Shown here one piece after another: positions 46,910-57,589 of a stretch of DNA of 64,000 nt. How positions within the stretch are numbered: the first letter of the stretch is position 1; every line of letters begins with the position of its first letter. The position numbers were made by a program, and so were the translations under genes. Below the pieces are notes generated by a model that worked only from the letters and a program-made list of their open reading frames with translations, was not told the DNA's origin and made no database searches. Source of the DNA: Epiperipatus broadwayi (Eukaryota > Onychophora > Udeonychophora > Euonychophora > Peripatidae); NCBI GenBank assembly GCA_028023455.1, contig JAQFVV010006208.1, positions 7,424,963 to 7,488,962 of the forward strand. The letters run 5' to 3'.

Positions 46910-47794
46910 TAATATGAATACATATAAATTAAATTCCACTTTATACACTTCTTTTGATATTTTCCAGGAAATATTAAGTCTCTTGTTTAATCATACACTA
47001 TTTACCTAATTTTCTGGCAAATGGCTTTACTTCTGTGTGCCTTTGAGGTGCATATAAATCATAATAAGGAACAGGATGATCTGTTTTATCTCTAGTCAGC
47101 TTGAGTACCTTCAGAAGCCGAGATTCTGGGTCTGGAAATAAATCCTCACTGGTTTATTCTACTGCTTCACATCGGTGTTCAACCCAGTTGCATGAACACA
47201 TGAGGGAAGGAGAAAAAAGATGTTTTCTTTTTCCCCCTGCTTAAGTAGTTTTCTTTCTCTTTTGTTTTCTGGAGTAATCTATCTGTTTTATCTTTATTAG
47301 ATCCTTTTAGAATTCAATTGTTAATTAGTTATTGACAATTGAATTCTTACACAATCAGATTTTACTTTTTACTTTTTTCTCATTATTAATTGATGTTTTA
47401 AATTGATTTTCACTTTATTATATAACTCATTTTACACACTAATTTTTGTAGACATAAATGTTAGTATTCATTTAATGTAAGATATTCCACTTTTGAAACT
47501 TTTATTCTCTTCTATAGCATTACTTACTAGTTCACAGTTATGTATTGATTATCATATCTGGTTGTATTGAAAGAACTTAGCGTTGATAAATCTTTTTATA
47601 GTTGCAACCTGTTTTGTTGTTTAATGTTGTGATGTTTATCTTTTATTAGGTTATGTATTTTTTAAATTATTAATTCTTTTTTGTACTATTATACAGAACT
47701 ATAGATATTTAATTCTTAATGAATCATTTTAAAATACTTTTGTATTTTCTCTTTTCTTCATATATTGTCTTATCTCAGTTAAAAATGTACAAAT
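46910..47794. other. No gene seen
   Basis: AT-rich, slightly pyrimidine-biased. 47030-47210 is less AT-rich but unassigned. Confidence 0.45.
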
Positions 47795-48125
47795 GAATCG
47801 CTGTTTTGGTACTAGTTAGCTAGCCATACTGTGCCACTAGGTGATGCTGCAATACCCATCCAGAATTCCCCAAGAAGCCTGCAAGTGACATATTTGACCG
47901 ATTTCTGTATTTATAATTTATATTTTATAGCGGATTCTTCTATTTCTTTTTAATTTTGATGTTAGAACAATTTGTTAAATTTCTTGTCTTAGGCGTTTTA
48001 ATTTTACATCGATTTCAGTGATTTTTGGACAGAAATTTATCACTTGCATGCTTCTTGGGGGTTTTGGATGGGTACTGCAGCACAGTATGGCTAACCAACT
48101 AGTACTGCTGTTTTGTTTTTCACCA
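47795..48125. repeat. Foldback element, unidentified
   Basis: Inverted arms: actagttagctagccatact, aatacccatccagaattccc and gcctgcaagtga on the left (47813-47888); tcacttgcatgcttcttggg, gatgggtactgcag and agtatggctaaccaactagt on the right (48031-48108). No coding content. Confidence 0.7.
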
Positions 48126-48179
48126 ACAGTCATTCGACTATCATTATCTTTCTATTGGTTTCAGCTAAGTTTGAACCAT

Positions 48180-48845
48180 ATTCAAACCATATAAATTTTT
48201 TAAAAATGATTACAAAGTTCTAATTTAAATTTATTGACATGGTTCTGAAGGTTAGAAGTATAAAACTGTCTTTTTAAATGCATTAACACATGTCTCACAT
48301 CTCACAAATTAATAATCATTTCCTGGGTTAAATCTATTAAAAACATTACCATCTTGAAAAGTCATATTTTTTTGTTAACCAAAATACAATCCATTTTTGC
48401 TTTACCTTCATTTGGATGCATCCATGTCCATTTCTAATTAGATTTTTTTTTAAAGAAAGAATTCATAATATACAGTTTTTTCCTTCTAAAAATGCCACGA
48501 GTTTGTGTCCTCTGTTCTTTCTGTCACCATAATCAAATTACCTGTAGCACATCTTTTAACCATTAGCCAATTCCAGCATTAACATCTCCCATGACAATTT
48601 AAATGTTGTTTTGTCTGACTAAAAATATTTTGTATATTTATATAAAAATTCTCCTCTTCTTCAGCTTGTTGGGGCATAAACTTGAATTATATGCATTTGG
48701 TATCTTCCATTAATTTGAATAACTAATTTTGATACTCTATCCAAAGTACCATCAATCTCTACAATGTTGTTCTTCCATTTATTATATGGTTAAACCCACT
48801 CCATTTCTAGATTCAATTTTTAGTATCAATATGCTAATAAATGAC
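48180..48845 (-). pseudogene. RTE retrotransposon endonuclease domain
   Basis: The minus strand, across frames, gives VDGTLDRVSKLVIQINGR, HIIQVYAPTS (here decayed), a CHG(D)-like stretch in place of GDFNAKVG, TNSWHF, then KWTWMHPNEGKAKMDCIL. This is the order of an RTE apurinic-type endonuclease: QVYAPT, GDFNA, WTW-SP, IDYIL. Catalytic motifs are disrupted. Its position and strand make it the likely 5' part of the RTE at 43.7-45.2 kb. Confidence 0.7.
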
Positions 48846-49639
48846 ACAGTTTGTCCATGTGTAGCATGGAGAAACAGTGCCATGTAGTGGGCTAGATTGT
48901 TGGGAGTTGCTGGTAGCAGACGATGTAAGCTAAATGTGTTTATGTTTGGCTATCAGCGCCACCAATCAGGAAGTAGTGCTGGCAGCTAGTTGGCATAAGA
49001 TTCCTGTGTGTACACATGCTGAACAGCGCCACCTACCAGATGGAACTTGCATCACTGCTTTTGGCCCCCTATTCTGAATATTTCTGTGGTTGACACGGAA
49101 ACAGTGCCTCTTGCGACCACATGGGGCATAAATTACATTTACCCTAGATTCTAATATTTACATCTTTGTATTAAAGTACACACCATTTTTTAAATCAGCT
49201 TTCTTGACTTTGTCTTCTAACTTTATAAAATCTAACCATATCTCATTTTATGTTTCATAATTCTTTCTATTGATATAATCCTCCTTTGCTTAAAAGTAAT
49301 CTGCAATTATAGTACTTAAAAATATCAAAAAAATAGTGGCCTGGGTCCATAATCGGAGGATTCTTAGCACAATCTAGCTTTGACCATTAACTCTGTTTTG
49401 CCCGATGACTAACTTTCTTGGAAGAAGAGTCATGATTTAGTTTTGGTCTGTTATGATCATTCACACACATATTTGTCTTGCATTAAGTAAAACATGACTG
49501 ATGTTTCAGTTAAGAATTAGGCATTTGAGAAAAAACTGCAATGTTTCCTAGTTGATCGTGCTGGTTGGTCTGCTTCGTTTCTTTAAGGATTCAAAGAGGA
49601 GTCAAAGGATCTCCATTTAGTTAACATCAAACTTCCTTT
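48846..49639. other. GC-richer island, unassigned, then AT-rich
   Basis: 48870-49130 is clearly less AT-rich than its surroundings and holds the near-repeats atcagcgccaccaatcagg and gaacagcgccacctaccag. It looks like an old inserted repeat within RTE sequence but I cannot assign it. 49140-49640 has no gene. Confidence 0.4.
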
Positions 49640-49649
49640 TGTGGCCACT

Positions 49650-49792
49650 TACAGAAGCAAAACTCTCTGTACAGTAGCACCACTCAGTGCAAGCCTTCAT
49701 AATCACTGGATGCAAGGTTTATGCTTAAAATCCCTATCTAGTGCCTATTCACCCAGTATCCCCAGACTAGTTTCTAGCTTATGGCTTTTATC
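49650..49792 (-). repeat. HHR-A element, truncated at the hammerhead
   Basis: gcaaaactctctgtacagta to ccccagactagtttctagc, ending in cttatggctttt, i.e. within the ribozyme stem II. Directly abutting LINE sequence follows. Confidence 0.75.
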
Positions 49793-51660
49793 CACCCTTG
49801 TGCAAATCTTCAGCACAACTTTAATATCTTCTCTACTTTCTGTGCTCAAGAAAATATTACCAAATAAAAGACCTGATAATGTATACACTTCCTTGCCATC
49901 TATTAATGATATATCTATCCCTCTTCTCAGTCTTTCTATTGCCCTTTCCTTTTCTGTCAAATATAACAAAATAGATGACATAGGACATCCTTGACTTAGG
50001 CTCATACCATTTGGTCCACTAAAGCTACATTCCAAATTTACTAAACTTACCCATAATCTATTTCTATTTGCTCTATCATATGCCTTCTCTGTATCTATAA
50101 AGACCATATATAATTGCCTACCTGTATTCCTACTCATATCTATAAGTTATGTGACTACAAATAAACTATCTCCTATATGCATATCCATTCTAAAACCTCC
50201 TTGCATTTTTTCCACTATTATTTTCTTCCATCCATTTTGCCACCCTTCCAGCCACCATATATGCAAAGACTTTATATAACACTGACATTACCACTACCAA
50301 TCTATAATTGTTTATTCCTGTAAATAATAGCTTTACTCTTGTATTATTCCAGCTATCTGGAAATTATGTCTTCTGTGTTATTTTATTAAAACATGATAAT
50401 AGATTTAATTTTGCCCTATTTCCCAAATTCATCACCATCTCTGCTGCCCATCCATCTAAACCTCTTGCCTTTCCATTTTTCAACCTCTTCTCTGCATCAT
50501 TTCAATTCATTTTCTGTAAAATTAATATTTCCATTACTATGTGCTTTTAGGTTTGTTATCATTCTGTCCACATCTAACATTTTTTCTATATCCATTACAT
50601 ACTTCTTTAAGATTGTTTCTAATTCTTTAGAGCTACACTCTTTTTCCTCACTATTTAGTAATACTAATTCTCTCTCCCATACATTCCTTCTTTTAATATA
50701 TTTCCAAAATTGTTTACTCCCATCTCTTTCACTTTTATTAATATTCTCCAATAGTTTACTACTTAATTTTATTCTCTCTATATAATTATCTATTTTGGCT
50801 AACTTCTTTTTTTTTCTAAATATTTTTCCCATTTAAAATTAACATCTTTTTCACTTTCCTTGTTCTTAATAGCACACTTCTATTCTCTTCATGTTTTTTC
50901 CTCTCTTTTACACTTTTACTAACTCACGTTTTTCTTACTTTTATTCTTTTGAATATTCTCACCTAAAACCCTATTTGCTAATTTTATTACTTTATCACAC
51001 TAGTGCTTATATTCATCCTCACCAAACTCTTCCATATTTTATCTATCTTTATTTTATATTCTTCTAACTTATTGTTATCATTCATTCTCCGTTCGCATCT
51101 TTCACTATCCTTTTTACTTGTATAACTACTTTCCATCACATTACTAACCATAACTATGATAATGAAATTATGATCATTATTACATTTTCTCTCTTCATTA
51201 TCAAACACTTGTATTTTCCATACTTCATTCATCCTCTCTTTCTCTACTAATACATAATCTATTGTGTGAAATATATTATTTCTAGACTGTATGCATTATC
51301 CCTTTATAAATATTTGTTAAATATCCAATGTTTAAATTCAATCTCAGATAAAAAAAATTTCAGAAGCTATCCATTCTTTTTATCCAAGTCATCAATTTCT
51401 TCAATATGTCCATTCATGTTCCCTATAAGTATTATTTTCTTCCCCTTTTTTGAAACCCTGTATATCCTTAAATAAGCATTCACATATGCTAGTGTTCCAC
51501 TCCATTATAGTTTGACTATCTCCAGTGGTTGTAATTCATTCTTGTCTTCTTAATATTATCTCAAACCACAAATGTTCTCAACACTCTATAGTATTTAAAT
51601 ATTTTTTTGACATAACTTCTATATCACTATCCTTTTTTCTTTTTCTTTTCTATTTATATC
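49793..51660 (-). pseudogene. CR1/L2-like non-LTR retrotransposon ORF2 (endonuclease end, linker, RT)
   Basis: Read on the minus strand from 51260 down: ERMNEVWKIQVFDNEERKC then NNDH, the closing His motif of an apurinic-type endonuclease; a lysine-rich linker (50832-50497) with SKQFWKYIKRRNVWER; then RT blocks. These include MQGGFRMDMHIGDSLFVVT near 50210-50150, and from 50137 MSRNTGRQLYMVFIDTEKAY, DRANRNRLWVSLVNL and LSQGCPMSSILL. The last two are the palm block F-x-D-x-x-K-A-Y-D and the G-x-x-Q-G-C-x-x-S block. The YADD block and C-terminus are missing because the HHR-A copy and a break lie at 49.79 kb. Many frameshifts. Confidence 0.82.
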
Positions 51661-52106
51661 CTGACATATGTAAACAAGACATTTATTTTATATAGCGTGA
51701 TGTTTTTATAAATTGTAATACCAATAAGCCAATAAGCTAATGCACACGCGCTTTGTAGATGTCACTATATAAATGAATACTCCCACTTTTTCAAACACAA
51801 GATAAAGTCTTTGAGAAAAGATAGAATGAATCCATCCAACTTTTTGACCCAAACATATATGTATGGGCAAATCTTAAGTGTTTGAAAATGAGAGCGTGAA
51901 GTTGTTAATTGATCACTTTAAATTACTTTTTTACTACGTGAATGAATGACGCTTGTGAAATTTCTAGAATTTACGATACGTCATTCTTATTAAATTAAAC
52001 ATATGGAAACAAGACATTTATTTTATATAGCACAATGTTTTTATAAACTGTAATACCAATAAGCCAATAAGCTAATGCACATGTGCTTTGTAGATGTCAC
52101 TATACT
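51661..52106. mobile_element. Unidentified insertion with about 110-bp terminal direct repeats
   Basis: acatatgtaaacaagacatt to tgtagatgtcactata at 51664-51765 returns at 52000-52105 with about 8% change; the start-to-start distance is about 336 bp. It lies between the endonuclease end and ORF1 of the LINE and interrupts it. The inner part holds a strong hairpin (aatgacg/cgtcatt, about 51945-51990). Unit-plus architecture as in HHR-C, but I see no hammerhead core and no clear target duplication. A miniature LTR element is the alternative. Confidence 0.55.
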
Positions 52107-53280
52107 AAATTTTCCAGTATAGGTTCTTCTCTTAAATGTGTTTCCACTACTGTTAATACCTCGAGATCTTCATTTTTAACTGATTTGTATTAATCCCAAC
52201 CACTTTACTGGTCTCCTATCACTTTGCATATTCAATTATAATAATTTTTTTCTTTCTTACTACCCTTTTATAAATTCTTTTAACTCTTCTCTATTATATT
52301 TGTAATTAGTTTGTTTATCATTAGTTTTTTAGACCCATTGCCTCTCCACATCTGCATTTATATCTGGATCAACTACCCTTTGTTTATTTCTTACATCCCA
52401 TTCATTCTTAATCTTCTTTTTAATAATACTGTAATTTAAAACCCAACCCCCCTTTATAAGTTTCCTGAACTATAACATTTTTCATAAATCAAACCCCCTA
52501 ATGCTTCACTGTTTCATTTTACTAAATCCATCTTTACTATATAATTCCTTCTTACTAATAAAAAAATCCCATACATCCACATAACATTATTTCTGTCATA
52601 GAATTTTTTCACTCTCTCATTTATAGAACATGCCCTATCTAACATATAACTATTGTTGAAATTTGTTAGTAATCCTACTACTCCTACTTTTTCTTTAACC
52701 TTATTCAAACTACTAATCAATTCTTTGTACTCATCCATTACTCTCTCTAATGGCTCTGATAGCTTATTTGACTCCATCATAACACAAACATCTCTACTTC
52801 TCTTGTTTACCTTATCTGTAACATCCCTAATTTTAGCTCCAGACAAACATACTCTTAAATACCTATTTCTATTTTTCCTTGCAATTACATCTCCACATCC
52901 TCTAATTAGTAAATCCCTTATCAAGATACTCTCATTGTTTACTTTCTCTAATTCATCTGTAACATTCTCTTCAACTTGCCTGCTAAACTTCCTTATCTAT
53001 TTCTTTCAGTACCTTTCTATTAATTAATTCCTTGATCTGCGCATAATCTAATGCTTTTAATTTTACTTCTATATCCTTTTCCTCTACTTCTATCTTATTC
53101 ATTCTTTGCCTAGCTATCCCCATTGCACTACTTATTTTATCTCTTGTCATTTTACTAAATATATACTCAATTATATCTTTCTTATTTAGATTTCTACTGT
53201 CTTTCTCTTTAAATTATCTGTGCTCAAAAACTATTTTTTTCACCTCCAATTGTCACATTTGTACATGATCTAAACAACCA
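52107..53280 (-). pseudogene. CR1/L2-like retrotransposon ORF1 with SGNH esterase domain
   Basis: The minus frame 52924-52514 reads RYLRVCLSGAKIRDVTDKVN, then RSRDVCVMMESNKLSEPLE, RVMDEYKELISSLNKVKEKV, GVVGLLTNFNNSYMLDRACS and INERVKKFYDRNNVMWM. The pattern (a CLPGA-like turn, a V-x-V-M-x-x-x-N-x-L where the family has VHVGTND, then a long helix and a V-x-GLLPR-like strand) is the SGNH/GDSL esterase found in ORF1 of CR1/L2 elements. Upstream, 53230-52930 gives charged, coiled-coil-like text (ISSAMGIARQRMNKIEVEEK). Catalytic Ser and Asp-His are not intact. It belongs to the same element as 49793-51660. Confidence 0.68.
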
Positions 53281-53284
53281 TACA

Positions 53285-53400
53285 CCCTTTATAGCAAACT
53301 CCATCCAGTGCAAGCCTTAGTAATCAATGGATGCATCCATTGATTACTAAGGCTTGCACTGGATGGCACCACTGTATGGAGAGCTTGCTACTGTTATAAA
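53285..53400. repeat. HHR-A element, minimal hairpin
   Basis: atagcaaactccatccagtg to aatcaatggatgc is immediately followed by its own complement catccattgattac to tatggagagcttgct: a near-perfect hairpin of only the outer 50 bp. Confidence 0.75.
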
Positions 53401-53439
53401 TTGATTATCTCTTTTAGACTGACTTAAACAAGTCACATA

Positions 53440-53789
53440 TCACGTGACTTAATTTAATAAGCTTGTATTACAAATGTTATATAATGAGTGTGTCAATATC
53501 TCTTAACAAACTTTTCAGAATATTCCTATCCCCAGACCGATTTCATGCTTTTAGCTATTTAAGTTAGATAGCTGGATTTGAAGACATATGGATGTCTGGA
53601 AATTTCAGATTTTCTTCTTAATAGTTCACCATTAAATAAAGTGCTGGGCTTGAGCTGGTATTTTAAATATAATGCTTGAATATCCTAGCACCTAACTGAG
53701 GAATGCCAAAAGCAAGAAACCGGTCTGGGAATAGGGATATTCTGAAAAGCTTGTTAAGAGCTATCAGCACACTCATTATATATATATAT
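53440..53789 (+). mobile_element. HHR-C/D-related element, foldback, decayed
   Basis: The left part (53513-53565: aacaaacttttcagaatatt, cctatccccagaccgatttc) is the complement of the right end (53710-53758). The sense part carries a hammerhead-like motif and ends agagctatcagcacactcat, matching the junction of the HHR-C unit at 39.46 kb. A TCACGTGA word (53441-53448) replaces the TCATGTGA of the other families. The young LTR element inserted in the TA repeat at its right end. Confidence 0.7.
53683..53736 (+). ncRNA. Hammerhead ribozyme motif, degenerate (HHR-C/D)
   Basis: CUGAGGA 53696-53702, stem II UGC/GCA with loop CAAAA above an A-A mismatch, GAAA, palindromic ACCGGU, GUC ending at 53725. 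Outer stem I UCCUA/UAGGG pairs; inner stem I has three mismatches. Activity is doubtful. Confidence 0.6.
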
Positions 53790-55238
53790 TGTAACGTTTA
53801 TTTATATACGTTACAAATATATTGGCATTTGGTAAAAGCTAAAAAAGTAAATTTAGATTTTTTTTTGATTAGTATAATTTTTGTTAAAACGTGCAATGAA
53901 GGTTAAAATTGTCATTCTTATTTTTTTTTATCTAATTGGAAAGAATAAATGACATACAGATTACTAATCCAGATAAATTAAAAGAATTCCAAAAGTATAA
54001 GCTAAAAGAAAAATATTTTAGCTAATTAAAGATGGAAGAATAATGCTAAAAAAAAAGAGAACTTTGTAACTTAAATTTAAGAGAGAGTGTATAAGATTAT
54101 TATCTTATACGCTGATAAAAAGACAAAAGAGTGCGCAGAAGTTCCAAAAATGGAGCGCGATATAAAAAGGAGATGACAACTTCAATCTGGGTCTTCTCTT
54201 TAACTTCTAGTTATGTCTCTGAAAGTTGGAGGTTTCCACGAGCATAACCTGTGGCAAGAAATATACTTCTACACAGGTATGCCCCTTTGCTGTACCAAGC
54301 TGTCACGCAAGCATGGAAACGGGACTTGTGAAGACCGCTTTTTGCAATAAAAGGGTCACTACAACCATGCCTTTTCTCCAGCTATAGAACGGAACAATAA
54401 TGGAAGACGCCGGCAGGAGAGACCAATGGAAATTCTCATGATCTGGGATCCCATAAACCTACATGAACTTACCGGTAAGTTAAGAATAAATTTTCCTGAT
54501 AGTGACTTAAAAGTTTGCAAACAATTATTTATCTAAGCTTAGACTACCATCCTGATATAGACTTTACTTCCACATTCAAGGGACTTTCTTATAAAGAATT
54601 TTATACAAGATCTTGGAACATTATTAAATTGCGTTCATTATTTAATCTAACTGTTTTTGTTAATCGATTCATTATCTGGATTAGCATGTGTGTATTTTCC
54701 AGTTTAGTTAATTCGTAATTTAACTTATAAATATTTTAGTTTGTTAGAATAAAGGAGATTATACTTTTATCAACCTTTTCATTGTGCGTTATTAATAATA
54801 GTTATTATTTTTTATTATTAAATTTATTTTTAGTGTAATAAGATTTAAACGTAAGTTACCTTTGCCAATATGTTTCAATACGCCCAGGACTAATAATCGT
54901 AAAAATCATTAATTCTCATTACAGTAGAATTACCACCCCTTAAAAAAAAAATATAATAAAAATCTTTTTATTTTTTTTTTTTGTTTTACAACTTGCGAGA
55001 GGTGCTGGCGACATATTTCAGCGGATTCTTAGGAATTCTGGCACCCATAGTAAATAAAATTAAAAGTTGATTTTGTCAATAGCACAATTCGTAACAATTA
55101 ATAGGCTGAAGTTGATCAGGAAAAATAGCTGTGTTTTTAGAATAGAAATACAACTTTTTTCTTTTTTGACATAGCTTGATCAACTCACGCGCAGTTTATA
55201 TTAGCGTGTAAAGGCCTAGCAAAACTAAAAACGTTACA
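53790..55238 (+). repeat. 5' LTR
   Basis: Starts TGTAACGTTT and ends AACGTTACA. Promoter box at 54161-54170. A palindromic acttaccggtaagtt at 54467-54481 includes a consensus splice donor (CCG/gtaagt). Confidence 0.9.
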
Positions 55239-55984
55239 ATGACGACCCAACTCGGGCTTCGATTTAACAACTACAACCTGAGATAAGTTGTAATGATAAA
55301 GAACATTACAATGATGACTCAAAGAAACTCACAGCCGGAAAATAAATTATGATTTTTTTGAAAAAAGAAAAAAAACTTATAAAAAAAAAAACTAACTAAT
55401 TAAACCCTGATTATTAAAATATGAAAGAAGATATTTTTTTAATATGACTTCCAGAAAGAAAAAATATATATGTATATTTTTTTATATATGTCTAAAAACA
55501 CAATCGTGGCTGATGTAGACATAAGTCACAAGTATTTGACCGGGTAGGCGGTTACTGAAGAGGGGAAAAACATAGCCCCGAGTCCTAGTACGCAGTATAT
55601 TAACATAAGACCACCTTTATATGCCCATCAGACTATTTCTAGCAGGGATCCCAATAAAGGGGAAGGCGGACCAAGTTGCCGCGAGCCTGTAAGACTCAAA
55701 ACGATGAGCAACGCTCATTAGTGCTTATAACTTGGGCTTCTTATCGTTACTATTACACTTAAGCGGAAAGGACACAGATGAATGTTGAAATATTTTCCAT
55801 TCCCGCCGTGTTAGACCTAAAAGTGGGCGTTAAAGCCGAACGTCGCTTGTTGAATGAGTCTACGGAATATATCAGCACGCTACTACAAAAAAAAAAACAA
55901 CAACACGAATATGAATTTAAAAAACTTAAGAATAAAATTAGTGTAAACCCCTATTTTATTCTCATCTCCTGGCACTGGTGGTAT

Positions 55985-57431
55985 TGTAACGTTTATTTAT
56001 ATACGTTACAAATATATTGGCATTTGGTAAAAGCTAAAAAAGTAAATTTAGATTTTTTTTTTGATTAGTATAATTTTTGTTAAAACATGCAATGAAGGTT
56101 AAAATTGTCATTCTTATTTTTTTTTATCTAATTGGAAAGAATAAATGACATACAGATTACTAATCCAGATAAATTAAAAGAATTCCAAAAGTATAAGCTA
56201 AAAGAAAAATATTTTAGCTAATTAAAGATGGAAGAATAATGCTAAAAAAAAAGAGAACTTTGTAACTTAAATTTAAGAGAGAGTGTATAAGATTCTTATC
56301 TTATACGCTGATAAAAAGACAAAAGAGTGCGCAGAAGTTCCAAAAATGGAGTGCGATATAAAAAGGAGATGACAACTTCAATCTGGGTCTTCTCTTTAAC
56401 TTCTAGTTACATCTCTGAAAGTTGGAGGTTTCCACGAGCATAACCTGTGGCAAGAAATATACTTCTACACAGGTATGTCCCTTTGCTGTACCAAGCTGTC
56501 ACGCAAGCATGGAAACGGGACTTGTGAAGACCGCTTTTTGCAATAAAAGGGTCACTACAACCGTGCCTTTTCTCCAGCTATAGAACGGAACAATAATGGA
56601 AGACACCGGCAGGAGAGACCAATGGAAATTCTCATGATCTGGGATCCCATAAACCTACATGAACTTACCGGTAAGTTAAGAATAAATTTTCCTGATAGTG
56701 ACTTAAAAGTTTGCAAACAATTATTTATCTAAGCTTAGACTACCATCCTGATATAGACTTTACTTCCACATTCAAGGGACTTTCTTATAAAGAATTTTAT
56801 ACAAGATCTTGGAACATTATTAAATTGCGTTCATTATTTAATCTAACTGTTTTTGTTAATCGATTCATTATCTGGATTAGCATGTGTGTACTTTCCAGTT
56901 TAGTTAATTCGTAATTTAACTTATAAATATTTTAGTTTGTTAGAATAAAGGAGATTATACTTTTATCAACCTTTTCATTGTGCGTTATTATTAATAGTTA
57001 TTATTTTTTATTATTAAATTTATTTTTAGTGTAATAAGATTTAAACGTAAGTTACCTTTGCCAATATGTTTCAATACGCCCAGGACTAATAATCGTAAAA
57101 ATCATTAATTCTCATTACGGTAGAATTACCGCCCCTTAAAAAAAAATATAATAAAAATCTTTTTATTTTTTTTTTGTTTTACAACTTGCGAGAGGTGCTG
57201 GCGACATATTTCAGCGGATTCTTAGGAATTCTGGCGCCCATAGTAAATAAAATTAAAAGTTGATTTTGTCAATAGCACAATTCGTAACAATTAATAGGCT
57301 GAAGTTGATCAGGAAAAATAGCTGTGTTTTTAGAATAGAAATACAACTTTCTTCTTTTTTGACATAGCTTGATCAACTCACGCGCAGTTTATATTAGCGT
57401 GTAAAGGCCTAGCAAAACGAAAAATGTTACA
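55985..57431 (+). repeat. 3' LTR
   Basis: Near-identical to the 5' LTR; promoter box at 56357-56366. The internal region ends ctggcactggtggtat directly before it. Confidence 0.9.
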
Positions 57432-57589
57432 ATATATATATATTATAATTGAAATAATATTTTTAATGGCTTACAAACAATTACAAACAATCCTTAAATC
57501 CACAGAAGTACTTTCGGTTACTTTCTAACCTGCCTCAACTGCCATTAAATTCAAAAACCAAAAGCGAAAGCAAACGTCATCAATTCAAA

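Larger units (their letters stand above)
53790..57431 (+). mobile_element. Non-autonomous LTR retrotransposon, young
   Basis: Two long LTRs (53790-55238, 1449 bp; 55985-57431, 1447 bp) enclose 746 bp. They differ at only a dozen or so sites that I could count, mostly transitions, so the insertion is recent. LTR ends are TGTAAC and GTTACA. Each LTR has a TATAAAAAGG box (54161 and 56357), a GCAATAAAA signal about 180 bp further on, and a 67-codon frame. After LTR1 comes atgacgacccaactcgggc, a candidate primer site. The internal frame from 55778 (MNVEIFSIPAVLDLKVGVKA) may be the start of a Gag but I cannot confirm it, and no polypurine tract is evident before LTR2. It needs proteins from another element. 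It inserted into a TA repeat, which hides the target duplication. Confidence 0.9.

Noticed and set aside
50308-50785. Two plus-strand hydrophobic frames of 80 and 130 codons
   Set aside because: Antisense shadows of the minus-strand LINE linker, which has the better family match.
55778-56068. 96-codon frame as an intact Gag
   Set aside because: Only the first 45 or so residues precede an A run and the LTR2 border; the rest reads into LTR sequence, and no Gag motif is visible.
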